DNA of 50,655 nt from Actinomycetota bacterium (GTDB lineage Bacteria; Actinomycetota; Acidimicrobiia; Acidimicrobiales; CAIXPF01): the NCBI GenBank assembly GCA_016870475.1, contig VGBO01000012.1, positions 1 through 50,655 on the forward strand. The letters are read 5' to 3'. Every line of letters begins with the position of its first letter. The first letter of the stretch is position 1. The position numbers and the translations under genes were made by a program. This document shows positions 32,257 through 40,578 of the stretch, in pieces. Under the pieces are notes generated by a model, which saw only the letters and a list, made by a program, of their open reading frames with translations, had not been told where the DNA came from and ran no database searches.

Positions 32257-34613
32257 ACTCCGCCCCGGCGACACCGGGGGAGCTCGGGGACCGACAGGTC
32301 GTTGTTCAGGAAATACTCGTCACGGGGCGCGAGGTCACGGTTGTAGAGCCGCCTCGGGACGTCGCGGAGCAGCTCCCCGTTCTGCACGCAGGCCGATCGA
32401 AGTTCGCCGAGGTACCGCCGCAGCGAACCCCGTTGCTCGTCCCGATAGGCGGTCGGGTCGACCCGGCCGAACCGTTCGAGCAGGCCGGCCGGATCGATGG
32501 TGATCGGGGCCTTCGACGCGACCATGAACCGGGAGCTCCCGTAGGCGGCGACCTCGAGCGCCTCCACATGCGGGAAGACCTGCGCCGCGGTGTTGAGGAC
32601 CCGGCTCGTCGGGATCCACTGGGTGAAGATGCCACCGTCGTTCAGACGTTCGGCGACGAGCTCGTAGAACTCCTTCGAGTACAGGCTGCCGCTGTAGCCG
32701 CTCTGCGGGCGCAGCGTATCGACGGTGATCACGTCGTAGCGGTCGTCGACGACGAGGAGATGCTCACGACCGTCGCCGACGACGGTCTTCACACGGGGGT
32801 CGGCGAACAGCCGAGTGAGCTCGAACGCCGGGCGTTGCTCGGCGAGCGTCTCGAGAAGCGGGTACTGACCGCCGCAGAGCTCCACGACCTCGACCCTTCG
32901 CACCGACGGGTCAGTGGCCATGCCGTAGGCGGTGGCTCCGATACCGAGTCCGATGGCGAGCACGTTCGTCGGTTCAGGGTGGGCGAGTGCCGGGACGAGG
33001 CCGATGAGCACGTGGTAGTCGTCGAAGGGGTACCCGTTCTGCGACGAGCCGTTGATGTGCAGGATGTCGTTGCCGGTGCCGTCACGCCTGAGGGCGACGG
33101 CACAGCTCCGCTGCTCCTCGAGCACGAGCGAACCGTCGGCCGAGTGCAGGAACGACCACAGGCGGTCGTTCGACGGCGCACCGACGAGCAGTGCGGCGCC
33201 GAGCACCCCGACCGCTGCGACGCCGGCCGTCGACCGGCGACCGACCCGGCTCGTCGCGAGCGAGGCGACGACGACACCGCCGAGCAGCAGACCGGCGAGG
33301 AGTCGCAACGTCCCGGCGGTGCCGAGGCGATCGATCAGCACGTACCCGGTCAGCAGGGTTCCGGCGACGTTCCCGACGATGTTCGAGAACAGCAGGGTTC
33401 CCGTCCGGCGGCCGAGCTGGTCGATGCGGTCGCTCACCGTCGCCTGGATGCAGGGGTACGCGGCGCCGGCGCACAGCACGGGAACCGCCATGAACAACAT
33501 CGGTGCGACCACGTAGGCGAACACGAACCCGGCGAACCCTCGCGCCGAGGTGATCTGACCGAACCCGATGTTGAACCCGTCCGAGGCGAAGTATTCCTCG
33601 AGCGGCCCGCCGAGTCCGACGCGGGGCAGGACCTCCAGGAGCACGAACGGTCCGGCCAACGCGCCGACCGCCGCGCCGGCCTGCAGGAGCAGGAACCACC
33701 GTTGGGTGTCGACGCCTCGTCGGACGAGCCGGGACCCGATCGCTGCGCCGATGCCGAACAGCAGCAGGTAGAGCGACAGCACGTGGGCGAAGCTGTAGGA
33801 GTTCGACCGCATCACCGTGTCGACGAGACGGAAGAACACCTGCTCGAGCCCGAGTGCGACCGCGCCGGTTCCGGCGTAGGCGACCATCCACGGCCAGATC
33901 GGCCGTCCCTCGACCGGCGTCGGCTCCGCCGTTGCGGCCACGGCGGTCCGCTCCCCAACGTCATCGATCGTGGTGTCGGAGCGCGTCCGAGCGAACACGA
34001 CGAGCCCGACGACGAGGTTCACCCCGCCGGCGAACAGGGTGACCGGGACGAACCCGAACGTACCGACGAGCACCCATCCGGCGACCGCGGCCCCCGCAGC
34101 GGCACCCATCGTGTTGATCCCGTAGAGACGGCCGACGACGGGGCCGGCGTCGTGCAGACGATGGACCACCCCTCGGGTGAGGAGCGGGAGCGAGAGCCCC
34201 ATGAGGGTGGTCGGAACGACGACGACCGCAGCGTTGAACGCGAACGTCGCCGCCGCCGAGCCCAGACTCGGGGCGATCGCCCGGTACAGGTCGTAGAAGA
34301 GCCAGGTGCTCACCGCTGCGAACGCCCCGATCGCGACGTTCGCGCCGGCGAAGAACTCGAGCGAGCGGCGAGGGCCGACCCGGTCGGCGAGACGACCGCC
34401 GAGCAGGCTGCCGAGCCCGAGTCCGCCGAGGAACGCGGCGACGACGGTCGTCGTCGACGCCAGGTCGACGCCGGAGTGGAGCGAGATCACCCGCTGCCAC
34501 GTCACCTGCAGGGTGAGCGCGGAGAAGCCGGTCGCAGCGAACAGGACGGCGAGGAGACGACGGAGGCCGTCACCCGAGGTGGAGGGGCGGGAGGTCCCGT
34601 TCGTGACGGCCAT
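32232..34613 (-). CDS. Membrane protein with a C-terminal spermidine-synthase-like domain
   Basis: A 793-residue fusion. About 500 N-terminal residues form some 12-14 membrane helices (LLAVLFAATGFSALTLQVTW; VVVVPTTLMGLSLPLLTRGV). The C-terminal domain has the spermidine-synthase Rossmann pattern: VLAIGLGIGATAYGM, VEVVELCGGQYPLLE, TVVGDGREHLLVVDDRYDVI. The catalytic region reads VDTLRPQSGYSGSLYSKEFY. The first Asp is kept but the D-x-D-P of true spermidine synthases is replaced by TLRP. It is therefore probably not an aminopropyl transferase but one of the widespread membrane-fused homologues of unknown role. A minus-strand TAGCGT at 34629-34634 precedes it. Confidence 0.82.
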   Translation of the reverse strand: MAVTNGTSRPSTSGDGLRRLLAVLFAATGFSALTLQVTWQRVISLHSGVDLASTTTVVAAFLGGLGLGSLLGGRLADRVGPRRSLEFFAGANVAIGAFAAVSTWLFYDLYRAIAPSLGSAAATFAFNAAVVVVPTTLMGLSLPLLTRGVVHRLHDAGPVVGRLYGINTMGAAAGAAVAGWVLVGTFGFVPVTLFAGGVNLVVGLVVFARTRSDTTIDDVGERTAVAATAEPTPVEGRPIWPWMVAYAGTGAVALGLEQVFFRLVDTVMRSNSYSFAHVLSLYLLLFGIGAAIGSRLVRRGVDTQRWFLLLQAGAAVGALAGPFVLLEVLPRVGLGGPLEEYFASDGFNIGFGQITSARGFAGFVFAYVVAPMLFMAVPVLCAGAAYPCIQATVSDRIDQLGRRTGTLLFSNIVGNVAGTLLTGYVLIDRLGTAGTLRLLAGLLLGGVVVASLATSRVGRRSTAGVAAVGVLGAALLVGAPSNDRLWSFLHSADGSLVLEEQRSCAVALRRDGTGNDILHINGSSQNGYPFDDYHVLIGLVPALAHPEPTNVLAIGLGIGATAYGMATDPSVRRVEVVELCGGQYPLLETLAEQRPAFELTRLFADPRVKTVVGDGREHLLVVDDRYDVITVDTLRPQSGYSGSLYSKEFYELVAERLNDGGIFTQWIPTSRVLNTAAQVFPHVEALEVAAYGSSRFMVASKAPITIDPAGLLERFGRVDPTAYRDEQRGSLRRYLGELRSACVQNGELLRDVPRRLYNRDLAPRDEYFLNNDLSVPELPRCRRGGVQQQPPGR
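32263..32279 (+). terminator. Hairpin after the NAD-kinase-like gene
   Basis: CCCCGG, loop CGACA, CCGGGG, starting 7 nt after the plus-strand stop. It lies inside the last codons of the facing gene. Confidence 0.45.
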
Positions 34614-34628
34614 GGGGGATCAGCCCGA

Positions 34629-34634
34629 ACGCTA
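34629..34634 (-). promoter_or_regulatory. Probable -10 box of the spermidine-synthase-like gene
   Basis: TAGCGT on the minus strand, 15 nt before ATG 34613, leaving a very short leader. Confidence 0.4.
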
Positions 34635-34659
34635 CCGGTTCGGTACCTACGCTCGGCCG

Positions 34660-34716
34660 ATGGTCACCTCGGCTGTGCCCGACCGGACGCGTCCGGCGCG
34701 CGGACCGCTACGCTGA
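34660..34716 (+). CDS. Possible leaderless 18-codon ORF upstream of the M15 peptidase
   Basis: ATG 34660 lies 6 nt after a TACGCT box (34648-34653) and encodes MVTSAVPDRTRPARGPLR. A second TACGCT (34709-34714) overlaps its end and could be the peptidase promoter. No homology can be judged; this may be chance. Confidence 0.2.
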   Translation: MVTSAVPDRTRPARGPLR

Positions 34717-34811
34717 GTGATGTTCGTCGGCCGGCTCGGGCACCCAGGGGGACCGCCGACACCGTGGACGCTCCGCGTCCGCGGGCCCCAGCTGTCCGTC
34801 CCGGAGCGCCC

Positions 34812-36056
34812 GTGCCCCACCCCACTCGCCTGCTCACCGTCGCCGTACTGACCGTCGCCCTGCTCACGGGTGGCACCGTCGGCGCGCAACAGAGCGGGAG
34901 CGAGTCCGAGCGCAACGCCGTCCGTGACCAGCTCGGCTCCGTCACCGCCGACCTCGACGTGCTCGCCGCGACCGACGCCGAGATCCGGGCCGAACTGGAC
35001 CGAATCGACGCAGCGCTCGCCGACCAGGCCACGAAGATCGCCGACGCCCGAACCGCCGCCGAGACGGCAAAGGCATCGGAGGCCGCCGCCGACGCCGCCG
35101 TCGCCACCGCCACGGCAGAGGTCGACGCGCTGACCGTCCGCGCCCGGGAACTCGCCGTGCAGCTCTACACCCGACCGGCTGACCAGGAGACGATCCTCGC
35201 GGTGATCCGCGCCACGCCCGGCGACGCGGCGAAGCGCCTCGCACTCGCCCGGTTCCGGGTCGAGGACGCGAACGTGCTGCTCGCCGAGCTCATCGCCCGG
35301 AAGGTCGACCTCGAGACCGCCCGGCGGTCGGCAGCCGATGCGCGCCTCGCCGCCGAACAGGCCGCCGCCGCCGAGCAGGAGCGCCTCGACGAGCTGCAGG
35401 CCCTGCGGGTCGAACAGTTCGCGTTCGCCGAGGACCTCGCGAACCGGATCGAGCACAAGCTGTTCGAGGCCGAGTTCTTGCGGGGCCGCGACGCCGAACT
35501 CGCCGCACGCATCGAGGCGGAGCAGCGCGACCTCATCGGCCGCCTGCCCCAGGGCCCGCCGCCGACCACCGCGCCGCCCACGACCGCACCCCCCACCGGC
35601 GGTGGTTCGACACCCCCGCAGACGACCGCGCCGCCGAGCTCGTCCCGCAACCCGGTGGTGACCCCGGTGGAGACGACCTGGGTCGGCGGCATCGAGGTCG
35701 CCACGTCGATCGCCGGGCAGGTCCAGGCGATGCTCTCCGCGGCGGCGGCCGACGGGATCGGCCTGTGGGGCTACGGCTACCGGGACATCTACGTGCAGAT
35801 CGAGTTGCGGCGGGCGCACTGCGGCACGTCCGACTACGAGATCTGGGACATGCCGTCGTGGCAGTGCACCCCGTGGGTGGCGCGCCCCGGCACGTCGATG
35901 CACGAGTTCGGTCTCGCCATCGACTTCGTGGCGAACGGCGACCTGATCCGCAGCCAGAGCAGCCCCGGGTTCGTGTGGCTGTCGAACAACGCCGCCCGGT
36001 TCGGCCTGTACAACCTCCCGTCCGAACCGTGGCACTGGTCGACGAACGGGCGCTGA
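34812..36056 (+). CDS. Secreted coiled-coil protein with M15 (VanY-like) peptidase domain
   Basis: A 414-residue exported protein. The signal peptide is PHPTRLLTVAVLTVALLTGG with cleavage near TVGAQQ. Residues about 30-230 form a long Ala/Glu/Arg coiled coil as in CwlO/RipA-type cell-wall hydrolases. A Pro/Thr linker (PPTTAPPTTAPPTGGG) leads to an M15B domain with the zinc motif SMHEFGLAIDF (H-x6-D) and EPWHWS. It would cut the D-Ala end or a peptide of peptidoglycan. GTG 34812 has GGAG 5 nt upstream. GTG 34764, 11 nt after AGGGGGA, is an in-frame alternative that lengthens the N-region. Confidence 0.87.
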   Translation: MPHPTRLLTVAVLTVALLTGGTVGAQQSGSESERNAVRDQLGSVTADLDVLAATDAEIRAELDRIDAALADQATKIADARTAAETAKASEAAADAAVATATAEVDALTVRARELAVQLYTRPADQETILAVIRATPGDAAKRLALARFRVEDANVLLAELIARKVDLETARRSAADARLAAEQAAAAEQERLDELQALRVEQFAFAEDLANRIEHKLFEAEFLRGRDAELAARIEAEQRDLIGRLPQGPPPTTAPPTTAPPTGGGSTPPQTTAPPSSSRNPVVTPVETTWVGGIEVATSIAGQVQAMLSAAAADGIGLWGYGYRDIYVQIELRRAHCGTSDYEIWDMPSWQCTPWVARPGTSMHEFGLAIDFVANGDLIRSQSSPGFVWLSNNAARFGLYNLPSEPWHWSTNGR

Positions 36057-36079
36057 CGACGGACCCACCCGCCGCCGGA

Positions 36080-36085
36080 TAGCGT
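36080..36085 (+). promoter_or_regulatory. Probable -10 box of the LLM-SDR pair
   Basis: TAGCGT leaves a leader of about 23 nt containing GGGGGA (36104-36109), 5 nt before ATG 36115. Confidence 0.45.
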
Positions 36086-36114
36086 CGCCCGACAGGAACG
36101 AACGGGGGACGCAC

Positions 36115-37149
36115 ATGCACATCGACCTGATGACCGGTGGGAACACGCTCCACGAGATGGCCGTCATGGCGCGGAACGTCCAGGAGATCGGGTTCAGCGG
36201 GATCACCCTCACCGAGACCGGGCGCACCGCCTACCTCGCCGCCGCGGTCGCCGCGCTCGAGGCGCCCGAGCTGTCGCTCACGACCGGCATCGCGGTCGCG
36301 TTCCCCCGCTCGCCGATGATCACCGCGCAGGTCGCCTGGGAGCTCGCTGAGGCGACCCGGGGCAAGTTCCTGCTCGGGCTCGGCACCCAGGTGAAGGCCC
36401 ACATCGAACGGCGGTTCTCCTCACCGTTCGACCCGCCCGGCCCGCGCCTGCGCGACTACGTGAAGGCGGTCCGTGCGTGCTTCGAGGCGTTCGCGGGTCG
36501 CGCCAAGCTCGACTACCAGGGCGAGTACTACCGGATCAGCCTGCTGCCCGAGGCGTGGGCGCCGGGTCGGATGGACCACCCGGACATCCCGATCTACATC
36601 TCGGCCGTCGGCCCGTGGATGACCCGGATGGCCGGTGAGGTCGCCGACGGCATCCACGTGCACCCCTTCCACTCGCTGCGCTACCTGAACGAGGTGCTGC
36701 TCCCGAAAGTCGCCGAGGGCGCGGCGACCGCGAACCGTTCGGTCGACGACGTGAAGCTCGCCGTGCCGGTGTTCACCATCGTCGGTGACACGCCGGAGGA
36801 GCAGGCACCGTGGCGCGACCGGGCGCGCAGCCAGATCGCGTTCTACGGCTCCACGAAGAACTATGCGTTCCAGTTCGACATGCTCGGCTTCGAGGGCGTG
36901 TCCGCCAAGCTGAACGAACGCCTGAAGGCGGGCGACATCGCCGGGATGAGTGAGCTGATCACCGACGAGATGCTCGAGGAGTACGCTGTCACCGCACGTT
37001 GGGACGAGCTCGCCGACCGGCTGGTCGGCCGCTACCAGGGCGTCGCCGACCGGCTGATCATGTACTTCGCCGACCCGCAGATGGTCCGGGATCCCTCGAG
37101 CACCGGCCGTTGGGCCGAGGTCGCACGCGCCGTGCGTGCGGCGGGCTGA
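36115..37149 (+). CDS. Luciferase-like F420-dependent oxidoreductase (TIGR03617-like)
   Basis: A 344-residue luciferase-fold protein. It starts MHIDLMTGGNTLHEMAVMAR and has GFSGITLTETGRTAYLAAAV, TTGIAVAFPRSPMITAQVAW and the core GKFLLGLGTQVKAHIERRFS. The last motif and overall length fit the actinobacterial F420 subgroup TIGR03617 (family assignment from memory). IPIYISAVGPWMTRMAGEVA is the phosphate-binding region. Substrate unknown; such enzymes act on xenobiotics, lipids or antibiotics. It has a good ribosome-binding site, and an SDR gene follows 10 nt after its stop, so the two probably act in sequence. Confidence 0.9.
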   Translation: MHIDLMTGGNTLHEMAVMARNVQEIGFSGITLTETGRTAYLAAAVAALEAPELSLTTGIAVAFPRSPMITAQVAWELAEATRGKFLLGLGTQVKAHIERRFSSPFDPPGPRLRDYVKAVRACFEAFAGRAKLDYQGEYYRISLLPEAWAPGRMDHPDIPIYISAVGPWMTRMAGEVADGIHVHPFHSLRYLNEVLLPKVAEGAATANRSVDDVKLAVPVFTIVGDTPEEQAPWRDRARSQIAFYGSTKNYAFQFDMLGFEGVSAKLNERLKAGDIAGMSELITDEMLEEYAVTARWDELADRLVGRYQGVADRLIMYFADPQMVRDPSSTGRWAEVARAVRAAG

Positions 37150-37159
37150 GGCGACCGTC

Positions 37160-38038
37160 GTGGGAGACCGACTCACCGGCAAGGTCGCGGTCATCACCGG
37201 CGGCGCGAGCGGCATGGGCAAGGCGACGGCCCTGCGGTTCTGCGAGGAAGGCGCCCGGGTCGTCGTCGCCGACCGGAACGCCGAGAGCCTGACCGCCTAC
37301 GCCGCCGAAGCGGCGGCCCTCGGGTTCGGCGCCGACCGGACCCGCACCATCGCCGTCGACGTCGCCGTCGAGGACGACGTCGCGGCGATGATCGATCTCG
37401 CTGCGACGGCGTTCGGCCAGTGCGACATCGTGTTCAACAACGCGGGTGTCGGCGGGGCGTTCGGGTCGATCGCCGACCTGCACGTCGAGGACTGGGACTA
37501 CACCTTCGCCGTGCTCGTCCGCGGGGTGTTCCTCGGCATGAAGCACGCCGTCCGCCAGATGCGTTCGCAGGGTTGGGGCGGGTCGATCATCAACACGGCG
37601 TCGGTCGCCGGTCTGAGCGGCGGCGGCGGGCCGATGTGCTACTCGGCGGCGAAGGCTGCGGTGATCAATCTCACGAAGGGGGCAGCGATCGAGCTCGCCG
37701 CCGACCGGATCCGCGTGAACGCGATCTGCCCGGGCGGGATCCTCACCCCGCTGTTCTCCGGCGGGAACGACGCGACCGCTGAGCGGCTGCTGCAGAGCTT
37801 CCAGCCCTGGCCGGAGATCGGCCGGCCGGAGCACATCGCCGGCGCGGCGCTGTTCCTCGCCTCCGACGACGCTGCGTTCGTCACCGGGGAACACCTCGTC
37901 GTGGACGGCGGCCAGACCGCCGCGGGACCGTCCGCGCAGCTCGAGCGGTCCCCGACCGCGTTCACGAAGGCCGGGCTGGTCGGCGTGAACCGGGGAACCA
38001 CCGGCGAGGGCGCGACGATCCGCTCCACCCCCGCCTGA
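37160..38038 (+). CDS. Short-chain dehydrogenase/reductase
   Basis: A 292-residue classical SDR: GKVAVITGGASGMGKATALRF (cofactor motif), DIVFNNAGVGGAFG, and the catalytic IINTASVAGLSGGGGPMCYS then AAKAA (Ser, Tyr, Lys present). RIRVNAICPGGILTPLF and TGEHLVVDGGQTA are typical. The C-terminus is about 30 residues longer than most SDRs (from AGPSAQLERSP). GTG 37160 is chosen for GAGG 8 nt upstream; GTG 37136 would overlap the preceding gene. It is linked to the upstream LLM gene. Its stop lies in a strong shared hairpin. Confidence 0.9.
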   Translation: MGDRLTGKVAVITGGASGMGKATALRFCEEGARVVVADRNAESLTAYAAEAAALGFGADRTRTIAVDVAVEDDVAAMIDLAATAFGQCDIVFNNAGVGGAFGSIADLHVEDWDYTFAVLVRGVFLGMKHAVRQMRSQGWGGSIINTASVAGLSGGGGPMCYSAAKAAVINLTKGAAIELAADRIRVNAICPGGILTPLFSGGNDATAERLLQSFQPWPEIGRPEHIAGAALFLASDDAAFVTGEHLVVDGGQTAAGPSAQLERSPTAFTKAGLVGVNRGTTGEGATIRSTPA

Positions 38039-38062
38039 GCCGGAGCGACCGGGTGCTCAGGC
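38033..38062. terminator. Strong shared hairpin at the convergent SDR / LLM stops
   Basis: GCCTGAGC pairs perfectly with GCTCAGGC (8 bp), with inner CGG/CCG. The SDR TGA (38036-38038) and the TCA of the facing gene (38057-38059) are in opposite arms. This is the clearest of the shared hairpins in the window. Confidence 0.65.
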
Positions 38063-39073
38063 CAGGCGCGGCAGGACGTCCTCGCTGAGGTCGCGCAACG
38101 CCTGCATCTGCCGCTCGTGCGACACGCCCGGGTGGGCGAGGCGCAGGACGAGCTCGTCGATGCCGAGCTCGTCCCGGTAGCGGGCGATCTCGGCGGCGAC
38201 CGTCGCCGCGTCCCCGATGATGAACCGGTCGGTCCAGAACTCCGGGCTGTCGTAGAACGGATCGGCTGCGTCGGTGATCTGGCGACGCCGACCGTCGGGG
38301 TCCCTCACCGCGAACATGGCGTTCGGCGGGGCGTAGACCTCGCGGTACGTGTAGTGCAGGTGCGGGAGCACCTCGCTGACGTCACCGATCCAGCACTCCC
38401 GGATGAGCGCCGTTCGGCCGGTGCCGCCCGCCGCACGGAACTCGTCGAACTGCGCCTTCGTGTGGTGGATGTCGGTGAGCAGGGAGATCAGGAGGTTGTG
38501 GTTCCGGTCGACGATGCGACGACGCGCGACCGGCGTCGCCGCCCCCAACCAGATCGGGATCGGCTGTTGCACCGGCTGCGGGGTGAGGATCGCCCCCATG
38601 GCGTCGTAGTAGCGCCCCTCGTAGGAGAACCGTTCGCCGGTGAACGCCCGCTCGATGATGTCGAGTCCCTCGTCGAACCGGCCCTTGCGCGTGCGCAGCT
38701 CCATGCCGAACGCGTCGAACTCGTCCTGGCGGTAGCCCATGCCGACACCGAGCTCGAACCGGCCGCCGGAGAGCAGGTCGATCGCCGCGGAGTCCTCGGC
38801 GAGTCGCAGCGGATGCCCGTAGAGGGGGAGCAACACGATCCCCTGCGCGATGCGCAGCCGGCACGTGCGGGCGGCGACCGCACCGGCGATCACCATGGGC
38901 GACGCCATGTACCCGTCGGCGAACCCGTGGTGCTCGGTCAGCCACACGCTGTCCACGCCCGGGGCGTGCTCGTCGACCCACGCGATCTGGGCGAGGCTCT
39001 CCCGGTACAGGTCGACGGTGCGTACCCCGAACCGCGCCGGTGCCTGCATGCTGTACATGAGACCGATCTTCAC
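38057..39073 (-). CDS. Luciferase-like (LLM) flavin/F420-dependent oxidoreductase
   Basis: A 338-residue member of the luciferase superfamily. MKIGLMYSMQ begins strand 1. It has VDSVWLTEHHGFADGYMASP (EHH near the flavin is common in FMN-type luciferase homologues), RLRIAQGIVLLPLYGHPLRL, GGRFELGVGMGYRQDEFDAF and PIPIWLGAATPVARRR. The EHHGF motif suggests a true monooxygenase subgroup rather than an F420 reductase, but this is not decisive. GTG 39073 follows GGAGGGGG by 5 nt; a TACGGT box (39105-39110, minus strand) fits a 25-nt leader. It diverges from an MFS exporter gene. Confidence 0.88.
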   Translation of the reverse strand: MKIGLMYSMQAPARFGVRTVDLYRESLAQIAWVDEHAPGVDSVWLTEHHGFADGYMASPMVIAGAVAARTCRLRIAQGIVLLPLYGHPLRLAEDSAAIDLLSGGRFELGVGMGYRQDEFDAFGMELRTRKGRFDEGLDIIERAFTGERFSYEGRYYDAMGAILTPQPVQQPIPIWLGAATPVARRRIVDRNHNLLISLLTDIHHTKAQFDEFRAAGGTGRTALIRECWIGDVSEVLPHLHYTYREVYAPPNAMFAVRDPDGRRRQITDAADPFYDSPEFWTDRFIIGDAATVAAEIARYRDELGIDELVLRLAHPGVSHERQMQALRDLSEDVLPRLA

Positions 39074-39104
39074 GGCGTCCCCCTCCGTGTGGTGTGTTCC
39101 GCGG

Positions 39105-39110
39105 ACCGTA
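39105..39110 (-). promoter_or_regulatory. Probable -10 box of the LLM gene at 38057
   Basis: TACGGT on the minus strand, 31 nt before the start, with a GGAGGGGG ribosome-binding site in the leader. Confidence 0.4.
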
Positions 39111-39119
39111 GCGGGCGCC

Positions 39120-39125
39120 TACCAT
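39120..39125 (+). promoter_or_regulatory. TANNNT -10 box of the DHA2 MFS gene
   Basis: TACCAT is 9 nt before ATG 39135. Confidence 0.4.
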
Positions 39126-39134
39126 CCGGGGCAC

Positions 39135-40568
39135 ATGACGGGGGCGGGAGCGACGGCGGGGGCGACGCCGACGGAGGGTGGCACGACGCAGGTCGACGCT
39201 GCCGCGTGGCGGGCGCTCGCGCTCATCTCCGCGGCGATGTTCACGATCATCCTCGACAACAACGGGGTGAACGTCGCGTTCCCCTACATCGAACGAACCT
39301 TCGACGGCACGCCCCGGTCGACCCTCGCCTGGGTCTCGACCGGCTACTCGATCGTGCTCGCGGCGTTGCTGCTCGTCGCCGGGCGCGTCGCCGACCGGCA
39401 GGGTCGACGCCGGGTGTTCCTCGCCGGCATGGCCGTGTTCACCGTGGCGTCGATCGGCACCGCGCTGGCCCCGGGAGTGGCGCTGCTGATCGCCGCCCGG
39501 GCCGTGCAGGGCACCGGCGCAGCGATGATGACCGCAACCGGCGTGGCGCTGATCCTGCCCCTGTTCCCGCCGGCGCGACGCGGGTTCGCCGTGGGGATCT
39601 GGGGGACGGTGGGCTCCGCCGGGGCGGCGGCCGGACCGACCCTCGGCGCGCTGGCGATCGAGGCGTTCTCGTGGCGGTGGGTGTTCCTCATCAACGTGCC
39701 GATCGCCGCGGTGGTGCTGCTGCTCGGGCGCCGGCTCATCCCCGCCGATACCCCCTCCGACGACGCCGGCCGGCCGATCGACGCGATCGGCACGGTCGTC
39801 GGCACGGCCGGAGTGGGTGCGCTCACCTTCGCCGTGCTGCAGGGGCCCCGGTGGGGGTGGACGTCGTCGGGGGTGGGCATCGCCGCGGCGGCGTGCGTCG
39901 TGCTGCTCGCCTGGTTCTTCCTGCGGTGCGCACGGTCGGAGAACCCGCTGCTCGACCTCTCGCTGTTCCGCCACCGCCCCTTCGCCACGGCGAACCTGTC
40001 GCAGGCCGGCACCCAGATGGCGATCTTCTCGTGGTTCTTTACGACGCCGCTGTTCCTCATCAACGTGTGGGAGTACTCGGCCTTCGCCGGCGGGAGCGCG
40101 GTAGCGATCGGGATGCTGATCAGCTTCGTGTCGATCCCCGTCGGGAAGTACTCCGACCGGGCGGGCTACCGCCACGTGCTCGTCGCCGGTGGCGTGGTCA
40201 CCGCAGCGGGCATGGTGTGGTGGCTGCTCTTCGTCGGGGAGACCCCGAACTACGTCGTCGACTACCTGCCGGGGTTGTTCCTTTTCGGCGTCGGTGCGGG
40301 CATGGTCGGGATCGTCGTCACGAACGCCGCACTCGCCGGGCTACCGGAGGCGTCGCTCGCCTCGGCGAACGCCGTGTTCCAGACGATCCGGCGCCTGCTC
40401 GGGGCGATCGGCGTGGCACTGGCCGTGGCCCTCCTCGGCGGCGACCGGACGACGGACAGCGTCGAGGCGTTCCGCCGCACGTGGTGGCTGGTCGCCGGCG
40501 GCTACCTGTTCTCCCTCGTCGGAGCGCTGGCCTACCCGCCCGGTGAGCGCCGACGCCGGGCGTCGTAG
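39135..40568 (+). CDS. MFS exporter, DHA2 (EmrB/QacA) family
   Basis: A 477-residue membrane protein with about 14 helices, as in the DHA2 drug:H+ antiporters. Helix 1 carries MFTIILDNNGVNVAFPYIER, matching the LDxTIVNVALP family motif. GRVADRQGRRRVFLAGM is motif A; ARAVQGTGAAMM is the QGxGAA motif; FSWRWVFLINVPIAAVVLLL is motif C-like (WRWxFxINxP). It probably exports a hydrophobic compound. Its TAG stop forms part of the TAGCAT box of the next gene. Luciferase-like genes lie on both sides, so export of their substrate or product is possible (inference). Confidence 0.88.
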   Translation: MTGAGATAGATPTEGGTTQVDAAAWRALALISAAMFTIILDNNGVNVAFPYIERTFDGTPRSTLAWVSTGYSIVLAALLLVAGRVADRQGRRRVFLAGMAVFTVASIGTALAPGVALLIAARAVQGTGAAMMTATGVALILPLFPPARRGFAVGIWGTVGSAGAAAGPTLGALAIEAFSWRWVFLINVPIAAVVLLLGRRLIPADTPSDDAGRPIDAIGTVVGTAGVGALTFAVLQGPRWGWTSSGVGIAAAACVVLLAWFFLRCARSENPLLDLSLFRHRPFATANLSQAGTQMAIFSWFFTTPLFLINVWEYSAFAGGSAVAIGMLISFVSIPVGKYSDRAGYRHVLVAGGVVTAAGMVWWLLFVGETPNYVVDYLPGLFLFGVGAGMVGIVVTNAALAGLPEASLASANAVFQTIRRLLGAIGVALAVALLGGDRTTDSVEAFRRTWWLVAGGYLFSLVGALAYPPGERRRRAS

Positions 40569-40571
40569 CAT
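40566..40571 (+). promoter_or_regulatory. TANNNT -10 box that includes the upstream stop codon
   Basis: TAGCAT, 7 nt before ATG 40579; its first three bases are the TAG stop of the MFS gene. Confidence 0.5.
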
Positions 40572-40578
40572 CCGCCAC

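Noticed and set aside
32433-34763. Upstream extension of the M15 peptidase frame (over 770 extra codons)
   Set aside because: It is antisense to the spermidine-synthase-like gene and would bury the signal peptide.
34720-34851. 43-codon ORF starting 5 nt after TACGCT
   Set aside because: It overlaps the peptidase signal-peptide region in another frame, is Pro/Arg-rich and has no supporting feature.
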